From the NCBI RefSeq assembly GCF_040436345.1, contig NC_133230.1:4547297-4611296 (forward strand): a DNA stretch of 64,000 nt, given 5' to 3'. The notes below the pieces were generated by a model. It was not told the origin of the DNA. It worked only from the letters and a program-made list of their open reading frames with translations, and ran no database searches. A program made the position numbers and the translations under genes. Shown here one piece after another: positions 1 to 11,555 of this stretch (positions are counted from its first letter, which is position 1; every line of letters begins with the position of its first letter). The DNA comes from Pagrus major. Lineage: Eukaryota; Chordata; Actinopteri; Spariformes; Sparidae.

Positions 1-3000
1 TAAAGTATCGCAAAAGGTAAAACAAAATAAATAAAATAATGTTACCAGGCAACACATTATATCTGACAGAATGTGAAACCAGTGAGTTGGTGTTTTGCAG
101 GAGGTTGCTGGTGCTAACAAGAAATAGGCTGAGACAGCATGTAGCCCAGCTGACTGCCCTGTGAAACCACAACCTGCCAGTTTCACATTTCTATTTGTTT
201 AGCCTACAGATCAACAAACAAGAATAACATGTTAATTAATAAAGAAAAACGTCAACAGCATTTCCAAATGGAGCTGCTGCTTTGTTGCCAAAACATTGAA
301 AGTTTTGTTTTTAACCTTATTACCAGCAAGCTTTTTCCCCTTGCTTCCATGTTTAGCTATAATCAGCTAGTTGTCGCTTCATATTTAGCCAAGCCTGGCA
401 TACAAACGTGACAGTGGTCTCAATCATCTCATGTGAACTCTTCAAAAGAAAGCAAATAAGCACATTTTTAACAATGTCACAAGTGGAAAACAAAAAAATG
501 ATACAAAAGACGTGAACTTAAGACAATTTAAACCAAACTAAATTCATTCTACCACCAGTTTCTAACTTGAAACCTCTTAGTTGGTTTTGATTATATCACA
601 GTTCTTGGATATTATTGCTGGTCTTCTTTATCATTAAACTTTTATCAGGGGTTTAAAGGTGCTGTATAGTTTGTTACTCATTCATTTAATTACCCGATGA
701 AACCACAAGGGTCAGAGTGCTCTAATTAGCCTAATGCTTTACTTTTATGGGCCAAACTTTGATGGTTGTGAAACAGCAGACGGGTTTGCTTGTGCTTTTA
801 TTTTGTGAACAACAGAGCTCGTTTGGCACCTCAGTGGGAAAATAAAGATTAGCTTGTGGCAAATGTGACAACTTGTTGTCAGGGATATCTGATCTGATGA
901 AGTCTTGATACCTTAATAGTGAAATTGACAGATTTGGAGTCAGTCAGCTACTTATAATGATCACAGCAACTTCTCTTGTGGTATAAGAAGGTCTGAACAG
1001 CTGTGATCACGCTGCAGAGAGAAGACATCATCACAAACTGCTGCAGAAAGACGCTCTGACACATTTTTCTCGTGAGCAGCCTGTAATGTTAATGAGCCGG
1101 AGCGTGGTGTCATGAGTTTGCGGTGGTAAACTCTCTCTTCTGTAACGTGGCTGCCAATGAGTCTGCTTTAATGGCCTGTTTGAACTAGTGTCAATGTTAA
1201 TGCTGCAGCGACAAAACATTTACAGATAAGACGAATGCAAATGTGCGAGTGAGTGTCCAATCAGACGCTCACTGAATCATTCTCACATCAGCACCCTGCA
1301 CAAGATTTTAGGTTGTCTGTGAAGAATTATACACTACATTACCTTTCAGTGGAAGTAGTGTAACTGAGAGGTACAGTTACTTTTACTTTTTTACTTTTCT
1401 ATAACCCGTTTCATGCAACGATGCAAGTGCTTAACAAAGACAGGATGCAAGAATACACGATAATAAATAAGAAAAAAGTAAAAATACCAGGTTCAAACAA
1501 GCAACAATAACAGTGCAATCACTCCAACTTTTGTGTGAGATGCTGAATACTTAACAACCTGCCGACTGTTCGTTTAAGTGAGTCACATTGTGAGATAATA
1601 ACAGATAAGATCTGACCGGACAACAATACACTGCAGTGATACACTTTATATGCAGAGGATTTTATTATAGCAGCATGTTTTAAAGTTTAAACTGTCATAT
1701 GATTGTACTGGCTAACTGTGGTCATGTTGTTGGAAAGCTCTGGGGCTGGTTGGTTAAACTCTTAAAGGACCACACCAGTGTGTTTGTAAGTTCCAGCTGA
1801 CAGATATTTGAATGTTTGTCTTGCAGTTTTAGGTTTTTCATGTGTTTTTTTGTTCAAGGCAGTGATTGGTTTTCATTAACGCGTGTTGGTGTGTTTTGTA
1901 ATCGATCACAGTTTGCATTCATTCTGGTCTAATCTTTGTGATGCAGATTAAAAGCAGACTGTCACTTTGACAAAAAACACCTATTTTCCTGTTTTTCCTG
2001 GCTGTGGCTTCACGTTTAGCTTAGCTTAGCTACACACACAAGCTGGGTATCAATCTTCTCATCTACTGTAACTCTCAGCAAGGAGTGCTTTTTAAATGCC
2101 AAACTATTCCTGTAACTATAACTAAAACTACCCTAAAATAGGCTACTGTCCCAGTGTTTTTCCTCTCCTATTGGCAGGAAAGAGTTACCTCTAGGATATC
2201 TTTTGGTTTCCCGCCAGCAGACTTTTCAGATAAGAGGATTTTCAAGATAAGCTTTTGCAAACTGAGCCGATGCAGATACGTTGTCAGAGCATTGTGTTTC
2301 ATGTCAGTGCTGTAAACCAAAGAGGGGACCTCCTCTGCCACCGCTGCACAGCTGACTGCACCTGATATAGCATTATCTGTAAGCCTATCTTTAATAAAGC
2401 CTGGTGTGTGTCCTGGTTTTTGTTCAAAGATCTGAGTTTCATTCCTGTTGTTGTGGCGGATGTGGGTCAAGATTTAGACAAGACTGAAACGGAAGAAATT
2501 TACATTAGATAAGTGTGCAAGAAAATGAGAATTAACCTTTATCTAAGCACATTTTAAATGGGCAGCAGTGGGAAATATTGATTTTTTTTTAAAAAATGGG
2601 AGCAGTGTTTGTTTTGTACAGAATCATTCTCCATGTGAAAACACAAAATGACCACAAAGGATCATCTTTCATGGATGTTCTGGCTGCTGCACCGTGATCC
2701 TCCACATGTTTAATATGTAACCACTCAGGCTTTTCTCCCTACATATCTCCACAGAGGACTGAGGGGTATGTTTGCATGGAGACGGTCAGTCAGCCACTGC
2801 TTCCCCCCACGCTGCCTCCCCGGTGTTCATCCATACCATTGTTCCCTCTTATTGTCTCCACTAGTGTCAATGCAGACTCTCTCCCTTGGTATAGGTCACC
2901 CCGTCCGCTGGTCAACCACCACCCCCCACAACACCTCCAGGCTCAGGTCGAGGAAGAAGGAGTACACATCTGCTCGTGGAGGAGGCCCGGCAGCCCGACA

Positions 3001-3519
3001 GATGGACGACAACGCAGGGGGAGAAGCTCGAGGCTCGGTCAGGAATTCTGGAGGGAAAGGCAGACAAAAGACGAAGGAGGGGACGAAGACGGGAGGCCGT
3101 GGTGGATGTATGTGGGGGTTAAAGAAAAGGAAGGAGGAGGTTAACAGAGTGCAGTGACACATCCCGACAAGGCTTTGAGTATGCTTTCATATGATAAGGC
3201 GATTTAGAAGCATCTAAAAGTAACTACAGCTGGGTATCTAGTTTATTTTACTGCCAACCAATACTTGGTGTCCATCGCACCAAGTACTGAAAATTGTCAA
3301 GAAGCAAAAGACATTAAAAGACTTTTTTTTTTATAGTTATTCTTAAAACAGTGTCTGAATTAAATAATAATGTTGCCAATGTAAAGTTATTTTATTTAAG
3401 TTCTTGTGTGGTGGCTTGTATTTTCATGTTATTACAAGATTTAAGAGATAATTCTATTTCCACACACAAACTTAAGTTATTTAGAATTAAACATTTGAAA
3501 TTTCTTTACCTTTTTCCTG

Positions 3520-3800
3520 TTATATCATCATGTTATTCATCACGAAACATTTCATGTTGTCTTGTGTTGTTATTACATGAAATGTTTCCTGTAACAACAA
3601 TAAGTTATCACGTTACAACATGAAACATGTCCTGTTATAACAAGATAAATAGTATTTATAACAACAACATAACAACAAATGTTTCTTGTTACAATATGAT
3701 AAGTTTGTATGATTTAATAACATAAAAAAATCTTGTTTGAACAATAAACGTTTCACTTTATAACATGATACTGATCTTTTTTTCATGTTCTGATGTGGGA
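3520..3800. repeat. AT-rich array of imperfect direct and inverted repeats
   Basis: Variants of CATGTTATAACA and GAAACATTTCATG recur many times in both orientations. They include a perfect 14-bp inverted repeat (3544-3557 against 3575-3588) around a 17-nt loop. It looks like a decayed satellite or a palindromic element and has no coding content. Confidence 0.6.
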
Positions 3801-4995
3801 GCAACAGGCTGCCGTGTCTTAAATATATATAAACATTATATATAATAATTTATTTTAAAAAATATAATATATGTAAAAGTGTCTTCTTTTATTAAATTAA
3901 ATCAATATTTCTCAAAGTAAAGTTCCAGAAATGGATCTGTTTTTTGGTATCTGTGCTGAAAATCAAATAAAATGTTGCTATTAGCATGAAGAACTGTGGA
4001 CACCCAGCCCTAAAAAGACTAAAGAGATTATTACTTATATAAAGATCTACTCTCTGTGTCTTACTAACAAAAAACACATCATCAACGGGGTCACAGCCAA
4101 ACATTATAAAAGCAACGTTTACAGGAAGGTTTAAGACAAACAATATACTTTACACTTTCAACTCTACAGATGACTTCAGCGGTGGAGTAGTCCGTGAAAA
4201 GGCGTCACCTTTTCAAAGAGGTGAACATCTCGTCTCTCTTCAAATGTACATGTGTAGAAGGCCCTCCGCCCTGCTCGCTCTGCTGCAGATTTACACATGT
4301 GAGACGGAGGGTTCGGTTCATTTGTGTTGAGCAGATTGTTTAAGTGTCTGTTTGCTGATTCCTGCTCCAAACTGAAAAACTGTGAGAATTTGTGTGTGAA
4401 TACACTCGACTGTTTAGAGCCTCTAATTAGCTGATGTTAATCTATGCAGCCTGCGTGCTCAGGGCCCAAACACTTTGTTTAAGACCTCTGTCATCAGCTG
4501 CATTTACACTTTTACGATCAGGAGCTCCTTAGATTTTAAACTCAGACATTACAGAGAGAGAGACGTATGTATAGATAGGTATTTTTGCTATGTTGAGTTT
4601 TGAGTGCACCAAGTATTCATAACTTTTAACTAAAAACCTCCAGTGGTCTTAAGTTATAATCAGGAGAAACTTCAGACTTTTGCCTTTTTGTCTGAAAGTA
4701 ATTAAAACATGTGAGCGAATGAGATTTATTTGACATATTTAGTGTCATGTTTGCTCGTCAGGGCTGCAGTTTAATGTCTCACTGTCACCGATTCATCCTC
4801 TCTCTATTATACCTGCTGCTTTTCTTATGTAAATGATTTTTGTGTCTCCGTCTTGCTGATGAACTCACAGAAAAGACTGACTTCCTGTTCAGATATCAGC
4901 CCCTTTGTTTGACTGCTAATAAGACTGAGGGGCCACGTGCTGTGTGTGTACGTGTGAGTGTATGTCTGTATGTGTGTGAGTGTACGTCTCTCTCT

Positions 4996-5023
4996 CTGTG
5001 TGTGTGTGTGTGTGTGTGTGTGT
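4996..5023. repeat. (TG)n microsatellite
   Basis: An uninterrupted run of TG, preceded by a short CT-rich run and by more scattered TG-rich sequence from about 4940. Confidence 0.9.
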
Positions 5024-6051
5024 TACATACATCCTGCATATTTCATGGAAAGCAGTTGGCAGCAGTTGGGCAGCCCATCTGTCAGAGGCAGAGCGAGGCC
5101 CTCGTTTGAAAAAGGGATCAGACAGAGTTATTAATCATGGAGGAGGTCAGGGATTAAAAGTTAATAAGTTCAACACGTATCAAAGGTAACGTTATTAAAT
5201 GTTCATAAATTTAACAATTAACAGCGGTTGACGACGTCCCAACTGACGGAGTCTTTATTAAAGCTGGATTCATTTGATGTCATTCATCTCTGGAGGAGTT
5301 AAACTTCTTGTTTCTTGCGTTAGAGGTCAGAGGACGTTTCCTGTGGGCTTCAAGACTGAATTTACTGAATTAACTACTATTAAAATGACCTCATCATTAT
5401 GTATTTCACACCTTAAACACTGCACCACCTCACTGCACTTTTAGCATCTTTAGATGATGATCAACAAATAAATTAACTCCATCCTCAAACACTTTTAATG
5501 TCCTGAATGAACATTTTGCACATTTCCTTCACTCGTTACAGTCATTTTTACACTTAAAAGGCTCATTTGAAGACAAACTCTTGTACTTGCAGTGCTGTAA
5601 ATTAACTAATAATCATTGAAAGTGAAATAATTTTCCTCCAAATTAATTCAGAAATTCATATTCCTAACAATGCAAAAGAAAATGTCTTCATTTTTAGTGT
5701 ATTCAACACTAAATGACCCAGACCCAGACTGTATACAATCCATACATGTGACATACAGCATGTGACAGTAACTGCAAAAAGAGCCTTGATAAAAGTGTTT
5801 ATTTGTAGCATGGTGCCACCTGGTGGTTATTTATGGTACTGCAAGGTGGGTACAATCAAAAATAGGATAACTACTACTACTTGTGGACTACAAAAATTGT
5901 GGCAACAGCTGACACTTTTTTGTTCCAGTGAGGCGTCACATGTCTATGACGTTCACTGCACAAACACCTGCTGTTCAGATCAGAGCTCAAACTAGTTTCA
6001 GTTATCAGGAAGTGAACCTCAGACGGTCGTTGTCGGTCACCGAGAGGTGAA

Positions 6052-7728
6052 ATGGCTCAAAAAGTAGTTCAGCTGGAGCAAGAGACTTTCTGTTGTCCGA
6101 TCTGTTTGGATCTACTGAAGGATCCGGTGACTACTCCCTGCGGACACAGCTACTGCACCAACTGTATTAAACACCACTGGGATGAAGAGGAAAAGAAGAA
6201 AACCTACAGCTGCCCTCAGTGCAGGCAGACCTTCACACCGAGGCCTGTCCTGCTGAAAAGCACCGTGTTAGCAGTTTTAATGGAGGAGCTGAAGAAGACT
6301 GGACTCCAAGCTGCTCCTGCTGATCACTGCTCTGCTGGATCTGAAGATGTGGCCTGTGATGTCTGCACTGGGAGGAAACTGAGAGCAGTTAAGTCCTGTC
6401 TGGTCTATCTGGCCTCTTACTGTGAGCAACACCTCCAGCCTCACTTTGAATCACCTACTTTTAAAAAACACAAGCTGGTGGAGCCGTCCAAGAAGCTCCA
6501 GGAGAACATCTGCTCTCGTCATGATGAGGTGATGAAGATGTTCTGCCGTACTGATCAGCAGTGTATCTGTTATTTCTGCTCTGTGGACGAACATAAAGGC
6601 CACGACACAGTGTCAGCTGCAGCAGAGAGGACTGAGAGGCAGAGAGAGGTGGAGGGGAGTCGACACAACATCCAGCAGAGAATCCAGGACAGAGAGGAAG
6701 ATGTGATGGTGCTTCAACAGGAGGTGGAGGCCATCAATGGCTCTGCTAAAAAAACAGTGAAGCACAGTGAGAAGATCTTCACCCAGCTGAGCCGTCTCAT
6801 GGGAGAAAAATACTCTGAGGTGAAGCAGCAGGTCAGATCCCAGCAGGAAACTGAAGTGAGGCGAGTCAAAGAGTTTCAGGAGAAGCTGGAGCAGGAGATC
6901 ACTGAGCTGAAGAGGAAAGACGCTGAGCTGGAGAAGCTCTTACACACAGAGGATCACAACCAGTTTCTACACAACTACCCCTCACTGTCAGCACTCAGTG
7001 AGTCTACACACTCATCCAGCATCAATATCCGTCCTCTGAAGTACTTTGAGGATGTGACAGCAGCTGTGTCAGAGGTCAGAGATATACTACAGGACGTCCT
7101 GAGAGAAACATGGACAAACATCTCACTGACAGTGACTGAAGTGGATGTTTTACTGTCAAACCCACAACCAGAGCCTGAGACCAGAGCTGGATTCTTAAGA
7201 TATTCATGTGACATCACACTGGATCCAAACACAGCAAACACACATCTGTTATTATCTGATGGGAACAGAAAAGCAACAAGAATGAGTCAACCACAGTCTT
7301 ATTCTCGTCACCCAGACAGATTCACTGACTGCTTTCAGGTCCTGAGTAGAGAGAGTCTGATTGGACGTTGTTACTGGGAGGTGGAGAGGAGAGAAACAGG
7401 TGGTGTAGCAGTCACATACAAGAATATCAGCAAAGCAGGGAGGACAAATGAATCTACATTTGGATTTAATGACCAATCCTGGTCATTATATTGTTCCACA
7501 AACATGTCTAACTTTTATCACAACAATGTCCAAACTCCCGTCTCAGGTCCTGAGTCCTCCAGAGTTGGAGTGTACCTGGATCACAGAGCAGGTATTCTGT
7601 CCTTCTACGGCGTCTCTGACACCATGACTCTCCTCCACAGAGTCCAGACCACGTTCACTGAACCTCTCTATGCTGGACTTCGGCTGTGTAAATGTGAAGC
7701 CTCTGCTGAGTTCTGTAAACTGAAATAG
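6052..7728 (+). CDS. Intronless TRIM E3 ubiquitin ligase (RING, 2 B-boxes, coiled coil, PRY-SPRY)
   Basis: The 558-residue protein reads without interruption. A C3HC4 RING lies near residues 15-57 (C15, C18, C30, H32, C35, C38, C54, C57). A B-box 1-like segment is at about 101-145 and a B-box 2 at about 154-184 (C154, H157, C165, C176, H181, H184). A coiled coil runs from about 190 to 300, followed by a PRY motif (LDPNTAN at 390-396) and a SPRY domain from YWEVE (441-445) to the end. The order and length match TRIM16/TRIM25-type and fish-expanded TRIM proteins. These are cytoplasmic RING E3 ligases that often act in antiviral sensing, with the SPRY domain choosing the target. The start is the first in-frame ATG before the RING and has a purine at -3. 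No intron interrupts the domains, whereas finTRIM and bloodthirsty-type genes are usually split, so the exact subfamily is uncertain. No related copy is seen in the window. Confidence 0.92.
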   Translation: MAQKVVQLEQETFCCPICLDLLKDPVTTPCGHSYCTNCIKHHWDEEEKKKTYSCPQCRQTFTPRPVLLKSTVLAVLMEELKKTGLQAAPADHCSAGSEDVACDVCTGRKLRAVKSCLVYLASYCEQHLQPHFESPTFKKHKLVEPSKKLQENICSRHDEVMKMFCRTDQQCICYFCSVDEHKGHDTVSAAAERTERQREVEGSRHNIQQRIQDREEDVMVLQQEVEAINGSAKKTVKHSEKIFTQLSRLMGEKYSEVKQQVRSQQETEVRRVKEFQEKLEQEITELKRKDAELEKLLHTEDHNQFLHNYPSLSALSESTHSSSINIRPLKYFEDVTAAVSEVRDILQDVLRETWTNISLTVTEVDVLLSNPQPEPETRAGFLRYSCDITLDPNTANTHLLLSDGNRKATRMSQPQSYSRHPDRFTDCFQVLSRESLIGRCYWEVERRETGGVAVTYKNISKAGRTNESTFGFNDQSWSLYCSTNMSNFYHNNVQTPVSGPESSRVGVYLDHRAGILSFYGVSDTMTLLHRVQTTFTEPLYAGLRLCKCEASAEFCKLK

Positions 7729-7829
7729 ACAGAAGACATTTAAGGGACACTGAGTTAAATCATTCTTATGTTGTCTTCATGTTTGTCGCTGATCGTTGTG
7801 GCATATCTTCACCTGTCAATGTGTTTTGT

Positions 7830-8076
7830 TCTATGGAAGCTCATTTCTGCCAGAAAAATAGAAAAAGAAATGTGAAAACTCAAAATTGAAATGAAAACAC
7901 AATTATGAGATGATAAACTGACTTTTATCTCATAATAATAACTGATCATTTTAATTTCTGATGTCATACTTTTGACTCTCTCTCTCATAATTATGTCTCA
8001 CCATGACAATATTTTTATTCTCAAGTTTCCATCTTATTGTTTTTTCTTTTAGTGGCAGAAATCCGCTCCCATGCAG
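7830..8076. mobile_element. MITE-like element in the 3' flank of the TRIM gene
   Basis: The ends are imperfect terminal inverted repeats. The left end, about 7831-7860, contains ATTTCTGCCA followed by A-rich sequence. The right end, about 8045-8076, contains TGGCAGAAAT preceded by T-rich sequence. The roughly 250-bp interior is AT-rich with no ORF, so this is a non-autonomous DNA transposon remnant. It starts about 100 bp after the TRIM stop codon and probably lies in that gene's 3' UTR. Confidence 0.6.
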
Positions 8077-8357
8077 TTCTCACCACTTTGTAGAGAATCC
8101 TTTAATCACATTTATTTGTTTGATCCACTAAATGTTGTTCTTGTCGTCTGAATCGATTTACAAATGAGGAACTATGAGGTTTTATAAAGCTGTAAATATC
8201 AGGATCATCATCAATAAGGAGATCATTGATGAATTTGTTGTTGGTCGCTGAGATTCTGCTCAAACAAACTGTTGAGATGAAGTGAATCTGTTCATGAAAT
8301 CACTGAACACGAGTCACTGAACAGACTTTACTGAACAAACTGAAGCTTTACATCATG

Positions 8358-8363
8358 AATAAA
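8358..8363 (+). promoter_or_regulatory. Candidate polyadenylation signal of the TRIM gene
   Basis: A canonical AATAAA lies 630 bp after the TRIM stop codon, with a T-rich segment within 30 bp downstream. It is the first canonical hexamer on this strand that I noticed after the stop. The assignment is by position only. Confidence 0.4.
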
Positions 8364-9835
8364 CAAACATGAACAAAGTTTCTTCTTGTCTTCATTTCAG
8401 GGTTTCAAACAAAGCTGATGGAGATAATATGAAAATGTGTGTGTGGCTCCACCTGCTGTTATTTTAATGACAAAGGAAAATCTACACTGAATAACTTTTC
8501 AATATTTACCTTCACTTCAATGAGCCTCTGCAGTCAACTAGAAACTTCAGACTACATCAAGAACTGGTCAAGGTCCAACAGCACCCTCCACTGGTGCAAA
8601 GACAACTAGCAGTAAACAAGTCAGGACATGCCCAGTCACACTGAAAAGCAGCAGACCAGTCAGTGAGCAGACTGTGTGAAGCTGTATGGACTTTCTGTGT
8701 GTTTCCCTAATGATGTGTGCGTTCTTGAGGAAATGTAAGTGGTTTCTGCTTGTAGTTATGGATAAGTTGATCACTATTGCAGTTTGTGTTATTTTACATG
8801 GAAATGTGTTGTGTGAGTTTGAGTTAGCTCAGTAGCCTGTGTCTCAGCAGTAGTTAGCTGCCCTTTGCTAGCACTGCAGCCATATTTGGATTGTGAGGAC
8901 TTAATGATGAATATTTCATTTGTAATGCCAATTTTGCAACTCAATATATTTGCTGTGATTGTGACCATGCTTATTGGTAATAGAGTTAATTTCCTTTCTT
9001 TATTTCAGACCACATACACACACACAGAGAGAGAGAGAGACGTTGTACAGTTATGTAAAGTCCAACAACCTCATTAAAGGCAGTCAATCAGATCTCTCCA
9101 AGTGCCTTAATTCTAGTCCATAATCTGCCGCCTCAACCAGCATCTGTTTACGGAGGCTCGCCCTCAAACAATACTCAAAACAGAACCAGCAGAACCAGGC
9201 TCTAAGCGGGCGGCCATCTGCCTCGACCGGTTGGGGGGGCAAACTGAAGAACCTATATACTTATATCTATACAGCTGTATGTGCAAGGAAGCACACTGAA
9301 GAACATGTGTATATGTCTGGTCTGGAAAGGAAGGAGTGTTTGGAGAAAAAACCACGGGAGAGACCAAGTATCAGGACCAGGTTTCCACTATCATCGGAGC
9401 GGGTTTTGCTGCTGATACATGTGTGAACTACAGCTCCTGACTGTCAGTGGATCATTGCTCTTCATTGGGACACTTAGTATTTCCTTTTTGCCCAGAGACT
9501 GCCTTCCTCGAATTCATCACTGCTCCCCATTTCACACTAGCCCACATCCCCCTTACCCTTTCATAAACCTGAGAAATCTGATCTGTTCTCTTACATGACC
9601 CAGGACCAATCGTGAACTGTACTGAAGTGTTTTGATTATGTTAATAAGAGTCAAATTTATTTTGTCTTGAAATTTTGTTTAAAGTTTTAATAATTACTGA
9701 AATTTAAATTTGAAGTGGACATGCTTTTGATTTTTCTTTAAACTTCTTCTTTGGACCCTTTTTGTGGTGTGTACGCTTATTGAGGCTGAAAACTCTGAGG
9801 TATCTTTTATAAATTCAATATAATTAATGTTAATT

Positions 9836-10075
9836 TACTTGAGTATTTCTATTTCCTGCTACTTTATACTATACTATATTATTTGAAAACATGATTTACT
9901 TATTAGACTGGGATTATTAATACAAAATCAACAAATAAATGATTGTGGATTAAGATGCAGCAGTCATTCTAATCCAGTCTCTTCTGCTACTTGCTATATT
10001 TTGGTACATTTTAATGCTAATGTACTTTTACTTTTGGATGCAGGACTTTTACTTGTAACAGTACTTTTGGATCAT
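9836..10075 (+). repeat. Interspersed repeat, 'tactcaagtac' family, diverged copy
   Basis: It contains CTTGAGTATTTC, TGCTACTTTATACT and later TACTTTTACTTTTGGATGCAGGAC-type segments. These also occur in this window at 17.6 kb, 25.6 kb (reverse strand), 58.9 kb and 60.1-60.9 kb. This copy is diverged and has no ORF. Confidence 0.6.
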
Positions 10076-11384
10076 AAGAGGTCTGACTACTTTCCTCACT
10101 TGTCCCTCCGTCGTCCACCAGATGTCAGCAGTCGCTCAGCAGACTTCATGTCTACCTGTCAGCCTGTGTGTGGTCTTGTTTGAAGTGTCCAGTCAGCTCT
10201 TGTAAAAACACTAAATTAGCTGCACTCTTTACATAAGTTAAAAGACAGGGAAGTGAGGTGCATCGGTCCTTTAGGTGGGCTGTCTGCGCTCATTATTGCT
10301 GCCAGCACATCCACCGTCCACATGTCTGTCTTTGTTTGGCCCTTTCTCCAGGGAGACGGCTGCTTTGATCTGCTGCTGGAGCCGCTGATTGTCTTCTGTT
10401 CAGCTCAGAGTTACACGGACAGACACAATAGACGACAACGAAGGTGGGATGACTGTAAACCTGAAGCTACATCACTACAGAGGCGGAAATACAGGCCTCT
10501 CTTTATGGGGGACAACACACTGCAGGAAAGGGTTTGTCTGATTCCTGAAACTCACTGACTTTCTGTGACCGTGTACCAAAAGATGAACAGCTCCATCCAG
10601 CTGACCAGAAAGAAACCTCAGTCATTGCCTTGAAGTGATGTGCATACTGGGATATAAAAAACTCATCAGTGCATTTAGGTCCTTGAATGCAACCCTGCTA
10701 ACCAATAGCACAGAAACTACAGCCTTGTGTAGCTGCTACAATACAGAAACAGATCTACTATTTCCTTTCCTTCACCTCTCCACGAGTGAGACTCCAGATT
10801 CAGATTTTCACTGTTGACGCCTAAATATCCGTCCGCCACCTGCAGCTGAGAGGCCTGCAGGTGTCTTATAAGTACAATCAAAGACCAGAACATCCACAAA
10901 GTAAAGCACGTAGAATATGGCTCTAACTAACTAACTTTTCACTAACTACGGAGGAGTACATGACGTTTTCCTTCTGAAATAGTAAAAATGACATGAAAAA
11001 TTCATCATTTTATCTAATTAATCATATTTTCTAACGTGTTTTGTGATACATCTGCCGCAGGATACAGAGAGCTGAAGTAATCGCAGACATATATTTAATA
11101 TTTTTAAAGAAAAACAATAACATAAATGCTCTATCCAATTTAATGTGTTAATTTGTCATGTTTGCAGCCCTCCATCTCACATATTTCTGTATTTTTGGTG
11201 CCTGAAAAATGTTCAGACACGTCTGAACTGAATTATGTTGCTTTATAATGTAAATAAACAGGTCAAAAAAGACAGTAGAATTGGGTGAGCGTCCAACTAA
11301 AATGCCATTACAAGCTGCAAGTGTTAAAGACGCACTAACGCCGGTCTGTAACTTTGTGTTTTTGAGATTTTCAGTAGAGATGAG

Positions 11385-11555
11385 ATGATTTTTTAATTTA
11401 AAAAGCCATTTGAACGTTTGATGTTTCTAGATTGTGAAGACATAATTCCTACCTTTCTCTTACATTGAATATCTTTGGTTTTAGACTGTTGGTTCAACAA
11501 AACAAGATATGTGAGGACATCATATTGGGCTCCTGCAGATTGCAATAGCGAGTGA
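11385..11555 (+). repeat. Interspersed repeat, 'TTAGTCGATTAATCG' family, partial copy
   Basis: It matches the middle and right part of the better copies at 16.5 kb and 27.4 kb. Shared landmarks are an ACTGTTGGTT...ACAAAACAAG segment followed by GAGGACATCA and TTGGGCTC. It is truncated on the left. Confidence 0.5.

Larger units (their letters stand above)
1..6040. other. Non-coding stretch upstream of the TRIM gene
   Basis: No open reading frame here resembles a known protein and I could not chain any into exons. The sequence is AT-rich. About 700-900 and 4390-4510 read like unique sequence with several TAAT/ATTA cores and could be regulatory, but nothing confirms it. Small repeats within it are listed separately. 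Confidence 0.6.

Noticed and set aside
2168-2470. 100-codon ORF on the - strand
   Set aside because: Not recognised as any family, no paired exons, and within AT-rich spacer; it could be a decayed repeat but I cannot support that.
2768-3157. Overlapping ORFs of 129 and 122 codons
   Set aside because: Two frames are open over the same purine-rich stretch, neither resembles a protein family, and no splice partners were found.
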